Positions 34,040-43,112 of a DNA stretch of 64,000 bases are shown here, piece after piece. A program made the position numbers and the translations under genes. Every line of letters begins with the position of its first letter. Positions within the stretch are counted from its first letter, which is position 1. The notes below the pieces were generated by a model. It was not told the origin of the DNA, did no database searches, and saw nothing but the letters and a program-made list of their open reading frames with translations. Source of the stretch: Nocardioides oleivorans (GTDB lineage Bacteria; Actinomycetota; Actinomycetes; Propionibacteriales; Nocardioidaceae); assembly GCF_004137255.1 (NCBI RefSeq), contig NZ_SDWT01000001.1, forward strand, positions 992,001-1,056,000, written 5' to 3'.

Positions 34040-34199
34040 CGCTTCCCCCTCTCGTCGCGAGGCTCCCGGTGAGCCCCGACGCACCCAGCCTTCGACGAAC
34101 GACCGACCAGCGCATCCGGGACCGGCGCAGGCTGGGGACGATGGCCGGATCGGGGCTCCTGTGGACGGAATGTGGCGCGCTCCGGGACCCTGCGCTGGC

Positions 34200-34205
34200 T
34201 AGCCT
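34200..34205 (+). promoter_or_regulatory. Leaderless -10 (TAGCCT) for GNAT gene
   Basis: TAGCCT, then 7 nt, then GTG at 34213. Shows the acetyltransferase has its own promoter inside the pilus locus. Confidence 0.6.
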
Positions 34206-34212
34206 CGGGCTC

Positions 34213-34686
34213 GTGAGCGAGATCGAGATCGTCCGGATCGGGCCCGACGAGTGGGAGGAGTTCCGCGACGTCCGGCTCGCATCGCTGCGCGACGCACCCG
34301 GTGCGTTCGGGGCGACGTACGACGACTGGGTGGACGCTGCCGAGGACCGCTGGCGCCGGCGACTGGTCGACGTTCCGCTCACGGTCGTCGCGCGCAGCAG
34401 CACCCGGCCCGTCGGCGTGGTCTCCGGAGCCGACGCCGGGGACCGGGTCGAGCTGATCTCGATGTGGGTGGCGCCCGAGCAGCGCGGCACCGGGCTGGCC
34501 GGACGGCTCATCGAGGAGGTGGTCGCCTGGGCCGCGTCAGGCGACAAGCCGACCTTCCTGATGGTGCGCGACGACAACGAGGCCGCGATCCGGTCCTACA
34601 CGCGCGCCGGGTTCACCGACCTCGGCGTCCCGGACGGCTGGCCGACCGACGCTCCGCGTGAGCGCCGGATGCGCCACGACGGCTGA
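34213..34686 (+). CDS. GNAT-family N-acetyltransferase
   Basis: 157 residues. The acetyl-CoA site is MWVAPEQRGTGLAGRLIEEV (the Q/RxxGxG/A loop) and the fourth-motif helix is VRDDNEAAIRSYTRAGF, a RimI-like pattern; a protein N-terminus, an amine or a small molecule are all possible substrates. It lies on the plus strand between tadC and the pilin gene, breaking up an otherwise single-strand pilus operon. The GTG start is set by the TAGCCT element 7 nt upstream. Confidence 0.85.
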   Translation: MSEIEIVRIGPDEWEEFRDVRLASLRDAPGAFGATYDDWVDAAEDRWRRRLVDVPLTVVARSSTRPVGVVSGADAGDRVELISMWVAPEQRGTGLAGRLIEEVVAWAASGDKPTFLMVRDDNEAAIRSYTRAGFTDLGVPDGWPTDAPRERRMRHDG

Positions 34687-34719
34687 CGCCTCCGCGCTCC
34701 GTCAGCCCGAGCCGCGAGG

Positions 34720-35406
34720 TCAGGGCGCGACGGTGCTGAAGAGGGACGCGACCGTCGGCACGACGCCGAGCAGCAGGAACGCCGGGAGCAGGCAGACACC
34801 GAGCGGGACCGCCGCGGAGACCCCGACCTTGCGCGCGGCGTCCTCGGCCCGGGCGAGCGACTCGCGCTCGAGCTCGTCGGCGAGGCGTTCGACGGTCTGC
34901 ACGACCGAGGCGCCGGTCGCCTGCGACCGGACCATCGCGCGGGCCAGCGGTGCGAGGACGTCGTCGGCAGCGACCGACGACCAGGCCTCGGCACCGGACG
35001 CGCCCCACCGTGACCGTTCGACGACGACTGCGAGCCGGTCGGACGCGGGGCCCGGCAGGGCGGCGCACGCCTGCGCCAGGCCGGCGACGGGTTCGGCCCC
35101 GGCCCGCAGGGTGGAGGAGAAGAGGTCGACGAGGTGGGGCAGCGTGCGCTCGGTCTCCTCCCGGTCACGCCGCACCGAGGAGGGCTCGGCATTCGCGAGC
35201 ACCCGGCGGGCGACCACGGCCGCGATGACTCCGGCTGCCGCTCCGGGCAGGCCCCCGACGAGCAACCACGCGCCGGCGCCGGCACCCACGGCGGCCAGCG
35301 ACCGGACGGGCGGACCGGACGGTGACCGCGGCCGATCGACCCGCGGGACCGGAGGGACCACCACCGCGACCGCCAGCGCCAGGCACAGCACGCTGAGCCA
35401 GGTCAC
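34720..35406 (-). CDS. tadC: Tad pilus inner-membrane protein TadC
   Basis: 228 residues with a T2SSF (GspF-like) domain: the conserved stretch is LPHLVDLFSSTLRAGAEPVAGL, then helices ending LPAFLLLGVVPTVASLF. With TadB it forms the platform that couples the ATPase to pilin extrusion. GTG at 35406 overlaps the tadB stop by 4 bp (GTGA). Rv3657c type. It is the last gene of the upstream half of the pilus operon. Confidence 0.87.
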   Translation of the reverse strand: MTWLSVLCLALAVAVVVPPVPRVDRPRSPSGPPVRSLAAVGAGAGAWLLVGGLPGAAAGVIAAVVARRVLANAEPSSVRRDREETERTLPHLVDLFSSTLRAGAEPVAGLAQACAALPGPASDRLAVVVERSRWGASGAEAWSSVAADDVLAPLARAMVRSQATGASVVQTVERLADELERESLARAEDAARKVGVSAAVPLGVCLLPAFLLLGVVPTVASLFSTVAP

Positions 35407-36089
35407 GGCGCGGCCGCTCGGTCGGCCAGACGCTCGATCCACCACAGGCCGAGCGCGAGCAGGCCGATCCCCAGGACGAGGCAGAGCCACCCGATCGGTG
35501 TGGTGAGGAGGAAGGACCACGGGTCCGAGCCTGCGCCCGATCCCATGAGCAGGACCGCCACCGGCAGGGCGGCGACGAGTCGAGCGGTCGCTCGCGCCGA
35601 GGCCAGCTCGGAGTCGACGAGACGCCGGGTGCGCCGGCGGACCCGGAGTCCCGCCGCCGTGCGCTCGAGGGCGGCCGCCAACCCGTGACCGGAGTCCTGG
35701 GCCACCTGCCAGGCCGCGGCCACCCATCGGAGGTCGGAGGCCCCGGGTCGTTCGGAGGCCAGCCGCCGCAGGGCCTCCGGCACGTCGGCGCCGAGCCGTG
35801 ACGCCTCCACCGCAGCGGACAGGGGCGCCCAGCGCTCGCTCGCCGACGCGAGCGCCGATCCTGGCGGCCGGCCCGCTGCGAGCTCGGCGGCCAGCAGGTC
35901 GCAGAGCTCGAGCACCGCGGCCCGGTCCTCGGCGACCGTCCGCCGTCGACCGGGACGCCACCGCCACCTCCACCGACCGGCCCGAGGACCGCGCACCCGG
36001 GACGCCGGGATCGTGGTGCCGTGGGGCACCAGGGCGAAGACGGCGAGCGCCAGCACCGCTGCGGCGACCCAGGCCGGCTCGATGCTCAC
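35403..36089 (-). CDS. tadB: Tad pilus inner-membrane protein TadB
   Basis: 228 residues, also a T2SSF-type membrane protein, with helices at both ends (WVAAAVLALAVFALVP; TPIGWLCLVLGIGLLALGLW) around a cytosolic helical part containing LCDLLAAELAAGRPPGSAL. It pairs with TadC. GTG at 36089 overlaps the tadA stop by 4 bp. Rv3658c type. Confidence 0.87.
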   Translation of the reverse strand: MSIEPAWVAAAVLALAVFALVPHGTTIPASRVRGPRAGRWRWRWRPGRRRTVAEDRAAVLELCDLLAAELAAGRPPGSALASASERWAPLSAAVEASRLGADVPEALRRLASERPGASDLRWVAAAWQVAQDSGHGLAAALERTAAGLRVRRRTRRLVDSELASARATARLVAALPVAVLLMGSGAGSDPWSFLLTTPIGWLCLVLGIGLLALGLWWIERLADRAAAP

Positions 36090-37249
36090 CACGCCACCCC
36101 ACCCAGACGCGCCATGAGCGCCGCCGCCGCAGGCCCACGCACGACCCGGTCGGGCTCGAAGCTGGCGGCGGTCCGCAGCGCCACGAGGCCGGCACTGTCC
36201 CGTTCGGGCACACCGAGCTCGAGCACGCGCCGGCGTCCGTCGCGGCCTCGCCCCAAGTGGATCACGACGTCGAGCGCCGAGGCCAGCTGGCTGTGCGCCG
36301 CCTCGCGCGGCAGCCCGGCGGCCAGCGACAGGGCCTCGATCCGGGCCGGCACGTCGGCCGCCGAGTTGGCGTGGAGCGTGCCGCACCCGCCGCCGTGACC
36401 GGTGTTGAGGGCCGCCAGCAGGTCGACGACCTCGGCGCCCCTGACCTCCCCGACCACGAGTCGGTCCGGGCGCATCCGCAGTGCCTGCCGCACCAGTGTC
36501 TGCAGGGAGATCGCCCCTGCGCCCTCGATGTTGGCCGGTCGCCCCTCCAGCGCGACGACGTGCGGGTGGTCGGGCCGCAGCTCGCTGGCGTCCTCGACGA
36601 GCACGATCCGCTCACCGGGGTCGACGAGGGACAGCAACGCCGACAGGACCGAGGTCTTGCCGGTTCCCGTGCCGCCGGTGACCAGGAACGCGCACCGCGC
36701 GTCGACCAGCTCCTCCAGCAGGAAGGCGCCGTCGGGCGGCAGGGCTCCCGCGGCGACGAGCTCGGGGAGTGTCCACACCCGACCCCGCGGCACGCGCAGC
36801 GAGAGCACCGTCCCGGTCCGTGCGACCGGGGCCAGCACGGCGTGGAACCGCGTCCCGTCGGGGAGCCGGACGTCGGCGTGGGGCGTCGCGTCGTCCAGTC
36901 GCCGGCCCGCCGACGCCGCCAGCCGCTGCGCGAGGCGGCGCACGGAGGAGTCGTCGGGGAAGGAGACCGACGCCCGCTCGAGCCCGGCACCGCGGTCGAT
37001 CCACACGTCGTCCGGGCCGTTGACGAGGACGTCGGTGACGTCCGGCAGCCGGAGCAGGTCCTCGAGCGGGCCGGCCCCGAGCACGTCGCGGCGCAGGAGG
37101 TCGTGGACCGCGAGCACGGTCGCGTCGCCGACCGGCGACCCGGAGGCCCGCAACGCCTCGGCCACCCGGTGCGGCGTCAGGTCACCGGCGGAGCCCGCCA
37201 GCCGACGGCGTACGTCGTCGAGGACCGCGGCCGGGACCGGCGCGCTCAT
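36086..37249 (-). CDS. tadA: Tad pilus assembly ATPase TadA (CpaF-like)
   Basis: 387 residues, the hexameric secretion ATPase that powers pilus extrusion. Walker A is VTGGTGTGKTSVLSAL, the Asp box is IVLVEDASELRP, Walker B is DRLVVGEVRGAEVVDLL and the His box is GTLHANSA. The N-terminal domain contains DVTDVLVNGPDDVWIDR, typical of CpaF. ATG 37249 overlaps the upstream gene stop by 4 bp. Rv3659c type. Confidence 0.94.
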   Translation of the reverse strand: MSAPVPAAVLDDVRRRLAGSAGDLTPHRVAEALRASGSPVGDATVLAVHDLLRRDVLGAGPLEDLLRLPDVTDVLVNGPDDVWIDRGAGLERASVSFPDDSSVRRLAQRLAASAGRRLDDATPHADVRLPDGTRFHAVLAPVARTGTVLSLRVPRGRVWTLPELVAAGALPPDGAFLLEELVDARCAFLVTGGTGTGKTSVLSALLSLVDPGERIVLVEDASELRPDHPHVVALEGRPANIEGAGAISLQTLVRQALRMRPDRLVVGEVRGAEVVDLLAALNTGHGGGCGTLHANSAADVPARIEALSLAAGLPREAAHSQLASALDVVIHLGRGRDGRRRVLELGVPERDSAGLVALRTAASFEPDRVVRGPAAAALMARLGGVAW

Positions 37250-38256
37250 GCGGCCACCGGCAGCAGGTCGCGGGCGGCGCGCAGGAGCGGACCGCGTGAG
37301 CCGAGCGGTCCGAGGCCCCGGTCGACCGCGGCGGCGAGCCCGCGCTGGTCCGCGACGGCCGCCACCACGGGGAGGCCGGTCACGTGGGTGGCGTCGGCGT
37401 CGCTCACCGAGCCGGGGCGGAGCACCAGGCCCGCACCGGTGTCGCGTCGCAGCTCGGCCACCAGTCGTGCCGTCGCGGCCAGCCCGGGGAGCGTCGCGGG
37501 CGTCACCACGAGCAGGTCGTCGCACCGGTCCGCGAGCTCGGACAGGTGGGGCCCCTGACGGGCGAGGTCGAGCACGACGAGGTCGTGACCGCGCGCCGCC
37601 GAGGGCAGGATCCGGCGCAGCGTCGGCACGTCGAGGCGTCGACGCAACCCGGACCAGGTCAGCACCCCGAGCCCGTTGGTGCGAGGCACGCTCTCGCGCA
37701 GGGCGCGGGCCCCCAGCCGCCCGGCCGTGTCGACGAGTCCCTCCCACCTCACTCCCGCCACGTCCTCCATCCCGAGGAGCCGGTCGAGCCCGGGACCGAG
37801 CGGGTCCGCGTCGACGAGCAACGTCGGCGTACGTCCGGACTGCCACTGGGCGAGCGCGCAGGCCAGCGTGGTCGCCCCGGCACCACCGGCTCCCCCGACG
37901 ACGCCGACCACCCGGCCCGGCGAGGCCCGTTCACCGACGTCGGCGAGGGCGTCGGCCAGCCAGGCCGAGCCCGACGAGAGGTCGAGCACCGAGGACGCAC
38001 CGATCTCGAGCGCGCTGCGGAACACCGCGTCGTCGGGTGCATGGGCGACCACGTGGACGCCCGGGCGACGCGGCGGTGCGAGGTCCGCGACCGCCGTCGC
38101 GAGGTCGGCGCCCACGAGCACGAGGTCGGCCTCCGCCCAGGCGGGCAGCGCGAGCGCGGGCGTGGACGACACCTCGGCACCGACGCCCGCGGCGGCGCAC
38201 AACGGCACGACGACCTCGTGGACGGACGGGGAACCGGTCAGGAGCAGGACAGCCAT
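37246..38256 (-). CDS. CpaE/TadZ-like, Ssd-type ParA-family ATPase
   Basis: 336 residues, first gene of the pilus operon (Rv3660c/Ssd type). The N-terminal part is a receiver-like pseudo-domain; the ATPase follows with VGGAGGAGATTLACALAQ. In this loop the deviant Walker A Lys of MinD/ParA (KGGxGKT) is replaced, as in Ssd proteins, so ATPase activity may be weak. It positions the pilus machine at the pole; in M. tuberculosis Ssd also affects septum formation. ATG at 38256 has GAGGGT 6 nt upstream, a weak leaderless -10. Confidence 0.85.
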   Translation of the reverse strand: MAVLLLTGSPSVHEVVVPLCAAAGVGAEVSSTPALALPAWAEADLVLVGADLATAVADLAPPRRPGVHVVAHAPDDAVFRSALEIGASSVLDLSSGSAWLADALADVGERASPGRVVGVVGGAGGAGATTLACALAQWQSGRTPTLLVDADPLGPGLDRLLGMEDVAGVRWEGLVDTAGRLGARALRESVPRTNGLGVLTWSGLRRRLDVPTLRRILPSAARGHDLVVLDLARQGPHLSELADRCDDLLVVTPATLPGLAATARLVAELRRDTGAGLVLRPGSVSDADATHVTGLPVVAAVADQRGLAAAVDRGLGPLGSRGPLLRAARDLLPVAA

Positions 38257-38461
38257 GCGCCGACCCTCGCGCCGCCCGCCGACGACGACCAGCGCGGACG
38301 GGCGGTCCCTGTGGAGAACGCCGAGGACGGGCCACCTGTGGACGGTTCGTGGCCCCTCGGAGACGACCGTCACCCGTGTCCACGATGCGTCCGAGGGGCT
38401 GATGCCGTACCCAATTCTGGTGCTACTTTCCACGGGTTCACACGTTCGGGGGAGGGTGTCG

Positions 38462-40696
38462 ATGACGGAGAAGCTGGTAGCCGAACCGGAGGCCGCGAGC
38501 CCGGGCGACGCGCCCTCACCGCCGGCGCCGGTCCCCGGCGTCCCCGCTGCTGCCGACGAGCGCCCCCGCCGGCGCCTGCTGCCCAACGGCATCGGCAGCA
38601 TCCAGAGCAAGCTCCTGCTGATGCTGCTGCTCACCAGCATCATCTCCACCGTGATCGTCGGCTGGTTCGGCTTCCGCTCGGGCACCGACTCGCTGCGCGA
38701 CGCGACGTACTCCCGGCTCAGCGAGGTCGGCGACGAGCGGCTGAAGGCGATCCAGGACTTCGTCGCCAACCAGCGCGGTGCGGTGGTGCTCGACAGCCAG
38801 GGCGTCGGCGTCGAGGCCTCGCGCGCGTTCAACAGCGCCTTCCGCGAGCTCGACGGCGCGCAGGTGTCCGACGCCCAGCAGGCCGACCTCGAGTCGTTCT
38901 ACTCCGACACCTACATCCCCCACCTCAACAACGGCACCGGTGGCGACTTCGACGCCGCGGGCTTCGTGCCGCGGGGCGGGGCGACCGGCTACCTCCAGGC
39001 CAACTACACGATCTCCTCCACCGACTTCGACGAGGTCGCCGGGCTCGACGACGCCGGCGACGGCTCGGCCTGGTCGGCGGCCAACGCCCGCTTCAACCCG
39101 TACTTCCGCGCGGTCGGCGAGAGCCTGGGGCTCGACGACGTGCTGATGCTCGACGGTGACGGCAACATCGTCTACTCGCTCTACAAGGGCGCCGAGCTCG
39201 GCACCAACATCGTCACCGGAGACTTCCGCTCCGGCGGCCTGCAGCAGGTGTTCCAGGACTCGGTCCGCTCCAACTCGCGCGACTTCGTCGCGACGGCCGA
39301 CTTCGAGTCCTACCTCCCGTCCTACGGCGCGCCGACGATGTTCATCGCCTCCCCGATCGGCACGGAGGGCCGGCTCACCGGCGTCCTGGTCTACGAGCTG
39401 TCCTCGGAGAAGATCAACGGTGTCCTGTCGGGGGATGCGCAGGCCGGCGAGTTCCAGGGCCTCGGCGACACCGGCGAGGCCTACCTCGTCGGCCCCGACG
39501 AGACGCTGCGCACGGACTCCCGCGAGCTGTTCACCGACGGCGAGGAGTTCCGTGACGAGGCGATCAACGCCGGCAACAGCGCCGACACCGTCGACCTCAT
39601 CATGGCGACCCAGCGCACCATGCTGCTCCTGCAGGACCGCTCGACCCCGGCCGAGCGGGCCGGCCGGGGGCAGGACGGCACCATCGAGACCACCGACTAC
39701 CTCGGCCACGACGTGCTCGCCGCCTACCAGCCCGCCGACATCCCGGGCCTCGCCTGGTCGCTCGTCACCAAGATCAGTGCCGACGAGGCCCTTGCCCCGA
39801 TCAACGACTTCGCCCGCAACCTGCTCATCGCCACCGCCCTGGTGATCCTGCTGGTGTGCGCGGCGTCGATCCTGATGGCGCGCGTCTTCACCATCCCGCT
39901 CAACCGGCTCGTCGACGGCGTACGCGCGGTGGCCGGGGGCGACCTCGGCGCCCAGGTCGACAGCGGCAACCGCCGCGACGAGTTCGGCGACCTCGGCGCG
40001 GCCTTCAACGACATGTCGTCGAGCCTCAACTCCAAGCAGCGGCTGCTCGAGGCCCAGCAGGCGGAGAACTCCCGCATCCTCGGCGGCATCATGCCCGCGC
40101 CGCTCGCCGAGCGGTACCGCGGCGGCGAGACCGAGATCTCCGCGGAGCACGAGGACGTGTCCGTCGTCTACGTCGAGGTCGAGGGCTTCGACGCCTTCTC
40201 GCGCCGCAAGTCGGCCAAGGAGTCGCTCGACCTGCTCAACGGCCTGTCCCGCGGCTTCGACGAGGCGGCCCGCTCGGCGGGGATCGAGAAGGTACGTCAG
40301 GTCGGCACGGGCTACGTCGCCTCGTCCGGGCTCGTCGTCCAGCGGGTCGACCACGCCCGCCGGGTCGTCGACTTCGCGCTGTCGGTGGCCGACATGGTCG
40401 AGCGCTTCAACTCCCAGAACGGCTCGTCGCTCTCGATGCGCGCAGGCATCAACACCGGCAGCGTCAGCTCGGGCATCGTCGGGCGCAGCGACATCGTCTA
40501 CAACCTCTGGGGAGACTCGGTCGAGCTGGCCTACCGCGTCCGGACGGCGGCGGGCGAGCCCGGCATCTACGTCACCGACGAGGTGAAGCAGCGGCTCGGC
40601 GGGGGCTATGCCTTCCAGCAGTCCGGCACCGTCACCGAGGGCGACACCACCGTCCCGGTCTGGTCGGTCCGGCCGGGCAGCGGGAGCCCGTCGTGA
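38462..40696 (+). CDS. Membrane cyclase-homology sensor (dCache-like, HAMP, degenerate class III cyclase)
   Basis: 744 residues: cytosolic N-terminus, helix about 49-70, a large extracytoplasmic sensor (about 72-455, Cache-like), a second helix about 456-478, HAMP (about 479-530), then a class III nucleotide cyclase domain (about 560-740). Several catalytic residues differ from active enzymes: the first metal Asp is Glu572 (YVEVEGF), the second metal Asp is Thr616 (VGTGYVA), the base-contact Lys is Arg612, the second base-contact residue is Asn681, and the transition-state Asn is Glu688, while Arg692 is kept. It may be inactive as a cyclase and act as a sensor scaffold. The last codon overlaps the next gene by 4 bp. 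Confidence 0.87.
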   Translation: MTEKLVAEPEAASPGDAPSPPAPVPGVPAAADERPRRRLLPNGIGSIQSKLLLMLLLTSIISTVIVGWFGFRSGTDSLRDATYSRLSEVGDERLKAIQDFVANQRGAVVLDSQGVGVEASRAFNSAFRELDGAQVSDAQQADLESFYSDTYIPHLNNGTGGDFDAAGFVPRGGATGYLQANYTISSTDFDEVAGLDDAGDGSAWSAANARFNPYFRAVGESLGLDDVLMLDGDGNIVYSLYKGAELGTNIVTGDFRSGGLQQVFQDSVRSNSRDFVATADFESYLPSYGAPTMFIASPIGTEGRLTGVLVYELSSEKINGVLSGDAQAGEFQGLGDTGEAYLVGPDETLRTDSRELFTDGEEFRDEAINAGNSADTVDLIMATQRTMLLLQDRSTPAERAGRGQDGTIETTDYLGHDVLAAYQPADIPGLAWSLVTKISADEALAPINDFARNLLIATALVILLVCAASILMARVFTIPLNRLVDGVRAVAGGDLGAQVDSGNRRDEFGDLGAAFNDMSSSLNSKQRLLEAQQAENSRILGGIMPAPLAERYRGGETEISAEHEDVSVVYVEVEGFDAFSRRKSAKESLDLLNGLSRGFDEAARSAGIEKVRQVGTGYVASSGLVVQRVDHARRVVDFALSVADMVERFNSQNGSSLSMRAGINTGSVSSGIVGRSDIVYNLWGDSVELAYRVRTAAGEPGIYVTDEVKQRLGGGYAFQQSGTVTEGDTTVPVWSVRPGSGSPS

Positions 40697-42153
40697 ACCT
40701 CACCGCGCAGCCGTGGTTCCCCTGGGTCGTGGGGGTCATCGTCGGCCTGCCGGTGGCGGTGCTCCTCCTCTCCGAGCTCCACCTGCGGCTGACCCGCCGC
40801 GGCAACGCGCTCGCCGGGCCAGTCAACCGGCTGCGCATCTGGTTGCTGCCGCTGGCCGGCCTCTACATCGTGCTGACCCAGGTCGGCGAGCGGTCCAGCG
40901 AGAACAACGGCGTACGCGTCGTGGCGACGCTGGTCGGCGTGCTCGCCGTGATGGTGGCGCTCGGCGGGCTCAACGCGGTGCTCTTCGGCAACGCCAGTGA
41001 CGGCACGTGGCGCGACCGGCTGCCGAGCATCTTCGTCGACCTCGCCCGGCTGATCCTCGTGGTGACCGGCGCCGCCATCGTGGCGTCGTACGTCTGGGGG
41101 CTCAACGTCGGCGGCCTCTGGGCCACCCTCGGAGTCGGATCGATCGTCATCGGTCTCGCGCTCCAGAACGCGATCGGGTCCGTGGTCTCCGGACTCCTCC
41201 TGCTCTTCGAGCAGCCGTTCCGCATCGGCGACACCCTCGACGTCGGCGGCGTCACGGGCAAGGTCGTCGAGATGAACTGGCGCTCGACCCACCTCGACAT
41301 CGGCAGCGGGGTGCAGGTCATCCCCAACGCGACCCTCGCCGGGGCGTCGTTCTCCAACTTCAGCCGTCCGACGCCGGCCCACGACCTCGTCCTCACCACC
41401 AGCTTCAGCAAGTCCGACAGCCCGCACGACGTGACGACGACGCTGCTCGCGGTGGCGTCGGGGCTGCCGTCGCTGCGGCCGGGAGCGACGCCCACCGTCA
41501 AGCTCGTCGGGGACGGGGCGTACGCCACCACCATCCCGCTCGTCTCCGCCGGTCAGGCCTCGACGGCGCAGTCCCTCTTCCTGACCTGGCTCTGGTACTC
41601 CTCGCGGCGCCACGAGCTCTCCCTCGACGGCGAGTCGTTCGTCCAGCACCCGCGCGAGGTCGTCGTGGGCGCGCTGGAGAAGGTGCGACCCACCCTCGAC
41701 CTCACCGAGGAGGACATCGAGGCGATGGCCCTCGTGTGCGAGGTGGAGACCTACGGCAGCGGCGAGGTGATGCTGCGCGAGGGCCGGGTGCCCGAACGCT
41801 TCGCCTTCATCGTGTCGGGGTCCGTCCGCCTCAGCGCGGCGACCGACGACGCCGCGAGCCTCGACGTGGCCGACCTCGAGGTCGGCGACGTGGTCTGCTC
41901 GGACGCGCTGCTGCGCCAGCGGGCCACCATGTCGAGCCGCGCACTGACCAACGTCGACGTGCTCCAGGTGCCGCTCGACGCGGTCGACCGGCTCGTCGCG
42001 AGCAAGCCGATCGTGGCCCGCACCCTCAACAACCTCGTCGCCGTGCGTGAGCGGCAGCGTCGGGAGGCCTTCGAGTCGGTCAACACCGGCGACTCGCTGG
42101 CCGTCGTGGTCGCGCCGGCGACCCGCGCCGGCACCGACCGGGCCTCGGCCTGA
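40693..42153 (+). CDS. MscS-family channel with C-terminal cyclic-nucleotide-binding-like domain
   Basis: 486 residues. Four or five N-terminal helices lead to the MscS pore and beta domain (SIVIGLALQNAIGSVVSGLL; FRIGDTLDVGGVTGKVVEMN; the VIPNA turn). From about residue 355 there is a CNB-fold (SGEVMLREGRVPERFAFIVSG), as in the bCNG family of ligand-gated MscS channels. The phosphate cassette is not canonical: Cys402-Ser403 replaces Gly-Glu and the ribose-phosphate Arg is missing (ALLRQRATMSSRA). GTG at 40693 overlaps the cyclase-like gene stop (GTGA). The two form one translational unit and probably one system. Confidence 0.88.
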   Translation: MNLTAQPWFPWVVGVIVGLPVAVLLLSELHLRLTRRGNALAGPVNRLRIWLLPLAGLYIVLTQVGERSSENNGVRVVATLVGVLAVMVALGGLNAVLFGNASDGTWRDRLPSIFVDLARLILVVTGAAIVASYVWGLNVGGLWATLGVGSIVIGLALQNAIGSVVSGLLLLFEQPFRIGDTLDVGGVTGKVVEMNWRSTHLDIGSGVQVIPNATLAGASFSNFSRPTPAHDLVLTTSFSKSDSPHDVTTTLLAVASGLPSLRPGATPTVKLVGDGAYATTIPLVSAGQASTAQSLFLTWLWYSSRRHELSLDGESFVQHPREVVVGALEKVRPTLDLTEEDIEAMALVCEVETYGSGEVMLREGRVPERFAFIVSGSVRLSAATDDAASLDVADLEVGDVVCSDALLRQRATMSSRALTNVDVLQVPLDAVDRLVASKPIVARTLNNLVAVRERQRREAFESVNTGDSLAVVVAPATRAGTDRASA

Positions 42154-42181
42154 ACCTCCTGCCACCGTCGGACCCCACCCC

Positions 42182-42187
42182 TACGAT
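42182..42187 (+). promoter_or_regulatory. Leaderless -10 (TACGAT) for HAD gene
   Basis: TACGAT, then 6 nt, then ATG 42194. No ribosome site visible. Confidence 0.6.
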
Positions 42188-42193
42188 GGCGGC

Positions 42194-42988
42194 ATGACCC
42201 GCCCCACCGCGGCATTCTTCGACCTCGACAAGACGATCATCGCCAAGTCGAGCACGCTCGCGTTCAGCCGGGAGTTCCAGGCCGGTGGGCTCATCTCACG
42301 GCGCGCGATGCTGCGCTCGGCCTACGCCCAGCTCGTCTTCTTCACCGGCGGCGCCGACCACGACCAGATGGACAAGATGCGCGCGTTCATGTCGCAGCTG
42401 TGCGCCGGCTGGGACGTGGCGACGGTGCGCGAGATCGTCCACGACACGCTGGACAACATCGTCGAGCCGCTCGTCTACGACGAGGCCGTCAGCCTGATCG
42501 AGGAGCACCGTGCGGCCGGGCGTGACGTCGTGATCGTGTCCGCCTCGGGTGCCGAGGTCGTCGAGCCGATCGGCGAGATGCTGGGCGCGGACCGGGTCAT
42601 CGCGACCCGCATGGAGATCGTCGACGGGAAGTACACCGGCACCATCGACTACTACGCCTACGCCGAGGAGAAGGCCCGCGCGATCGAGCACCTGGCCGCG
42701 ACCATGGGCTACGACCTCGACGAGTGCTTCGCCTACAGCGACTCGGTCACCGACGTCCACATGCTCGACGTCGTCGGCCACCCGTTCGCCGTCAATCCCG
42801 ACAAGGAGCTGCGCCGCATCGCGCACGAGCGCGACTGGCCGGTGCTCAGCTTCGTCCGGCCCGTCGCGCTGCGCCGCCGGATCCCCGTGCCGCCGGCGAG
42901 GCCGACCCTCGCGGCGCTCGCCGTGGGCGGTGCCGTGGCGGCCGGCGGGGTGATCTGGGCCAACCGGAGGCGCCGCGGGCCCGACTGA
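42194..42988 (+). CDS. HAD-IB family hydrolase (SerB-like), C-terminal membrane anchor
   Basis: 264 residues. HAD motif I is AAFFDLDKTII, motif II VIVSASGAEV, and motifs III/IV are in EEKARAIEHL and AYSDSVTDVHMLDVVG. These place it in the HAD-IB group with phosphoserine phosphatase and lysophosphatidate-type phosphatases. A C-terminal helix (LAALAVGGAVAAGGVIWANRR) anchors it in the membrane. It corresponds by position to Rv3661. The substrate is unknown; a lipid-linked phosphate is plausible with the anchor. Confidence 0.9.
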   Translation: MTRPTAAFFDLDKTIIAKSSTLAFSREFQAGGLISRRAMLRSAYAQLVFFTGGADHDQMDKMRAFMSQLCAGWDVATVREIVHDTLDNIVEPLVYDEAVSLIEEHRAAGRDVVIVSASGAEVVEPIGEMLGADRVIATRMEIVDGKYTGTIDYYAYAEEKARAIEHLAATMGYDLDECFAYSDSVTDVHMLDVVGHPFAVNPDKELRRIAHERDWPVLSFVRPVALRRRIPVPPARPTLAALAVGGAVAAGGVIWANRRRRGPD

Positions 42989-43076
42989 ACGCCGGCGCGC
43001 GGACGTCGTACGAGGTCGTCGGGACCCGCTACTGAACGGTCATCGGACGCTCACCGCACGCTCCCAAAGTCAAGGC

Positions 43077-43105
43077 TTGTGACTGTCCCACGACAGGGCT
43101 AGAAC
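43077..43105 (+). promoter_or_regulatory. Promoter of the predicted Ms1-type RNA
   Basis: TTGTGA, 17 bp, TAGAAC (overlapping TAGAACT) in a locally AT-richer stretch. The spacer holds a CTGTC-CCAC-GACAG inverted repeat, and GTCA-N7-TGAC (43069-43083) lies over the -35 region. The start is expected near 43112. Confidence 0.5.
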
Positions 43106-43112
43106 TGAAGCA

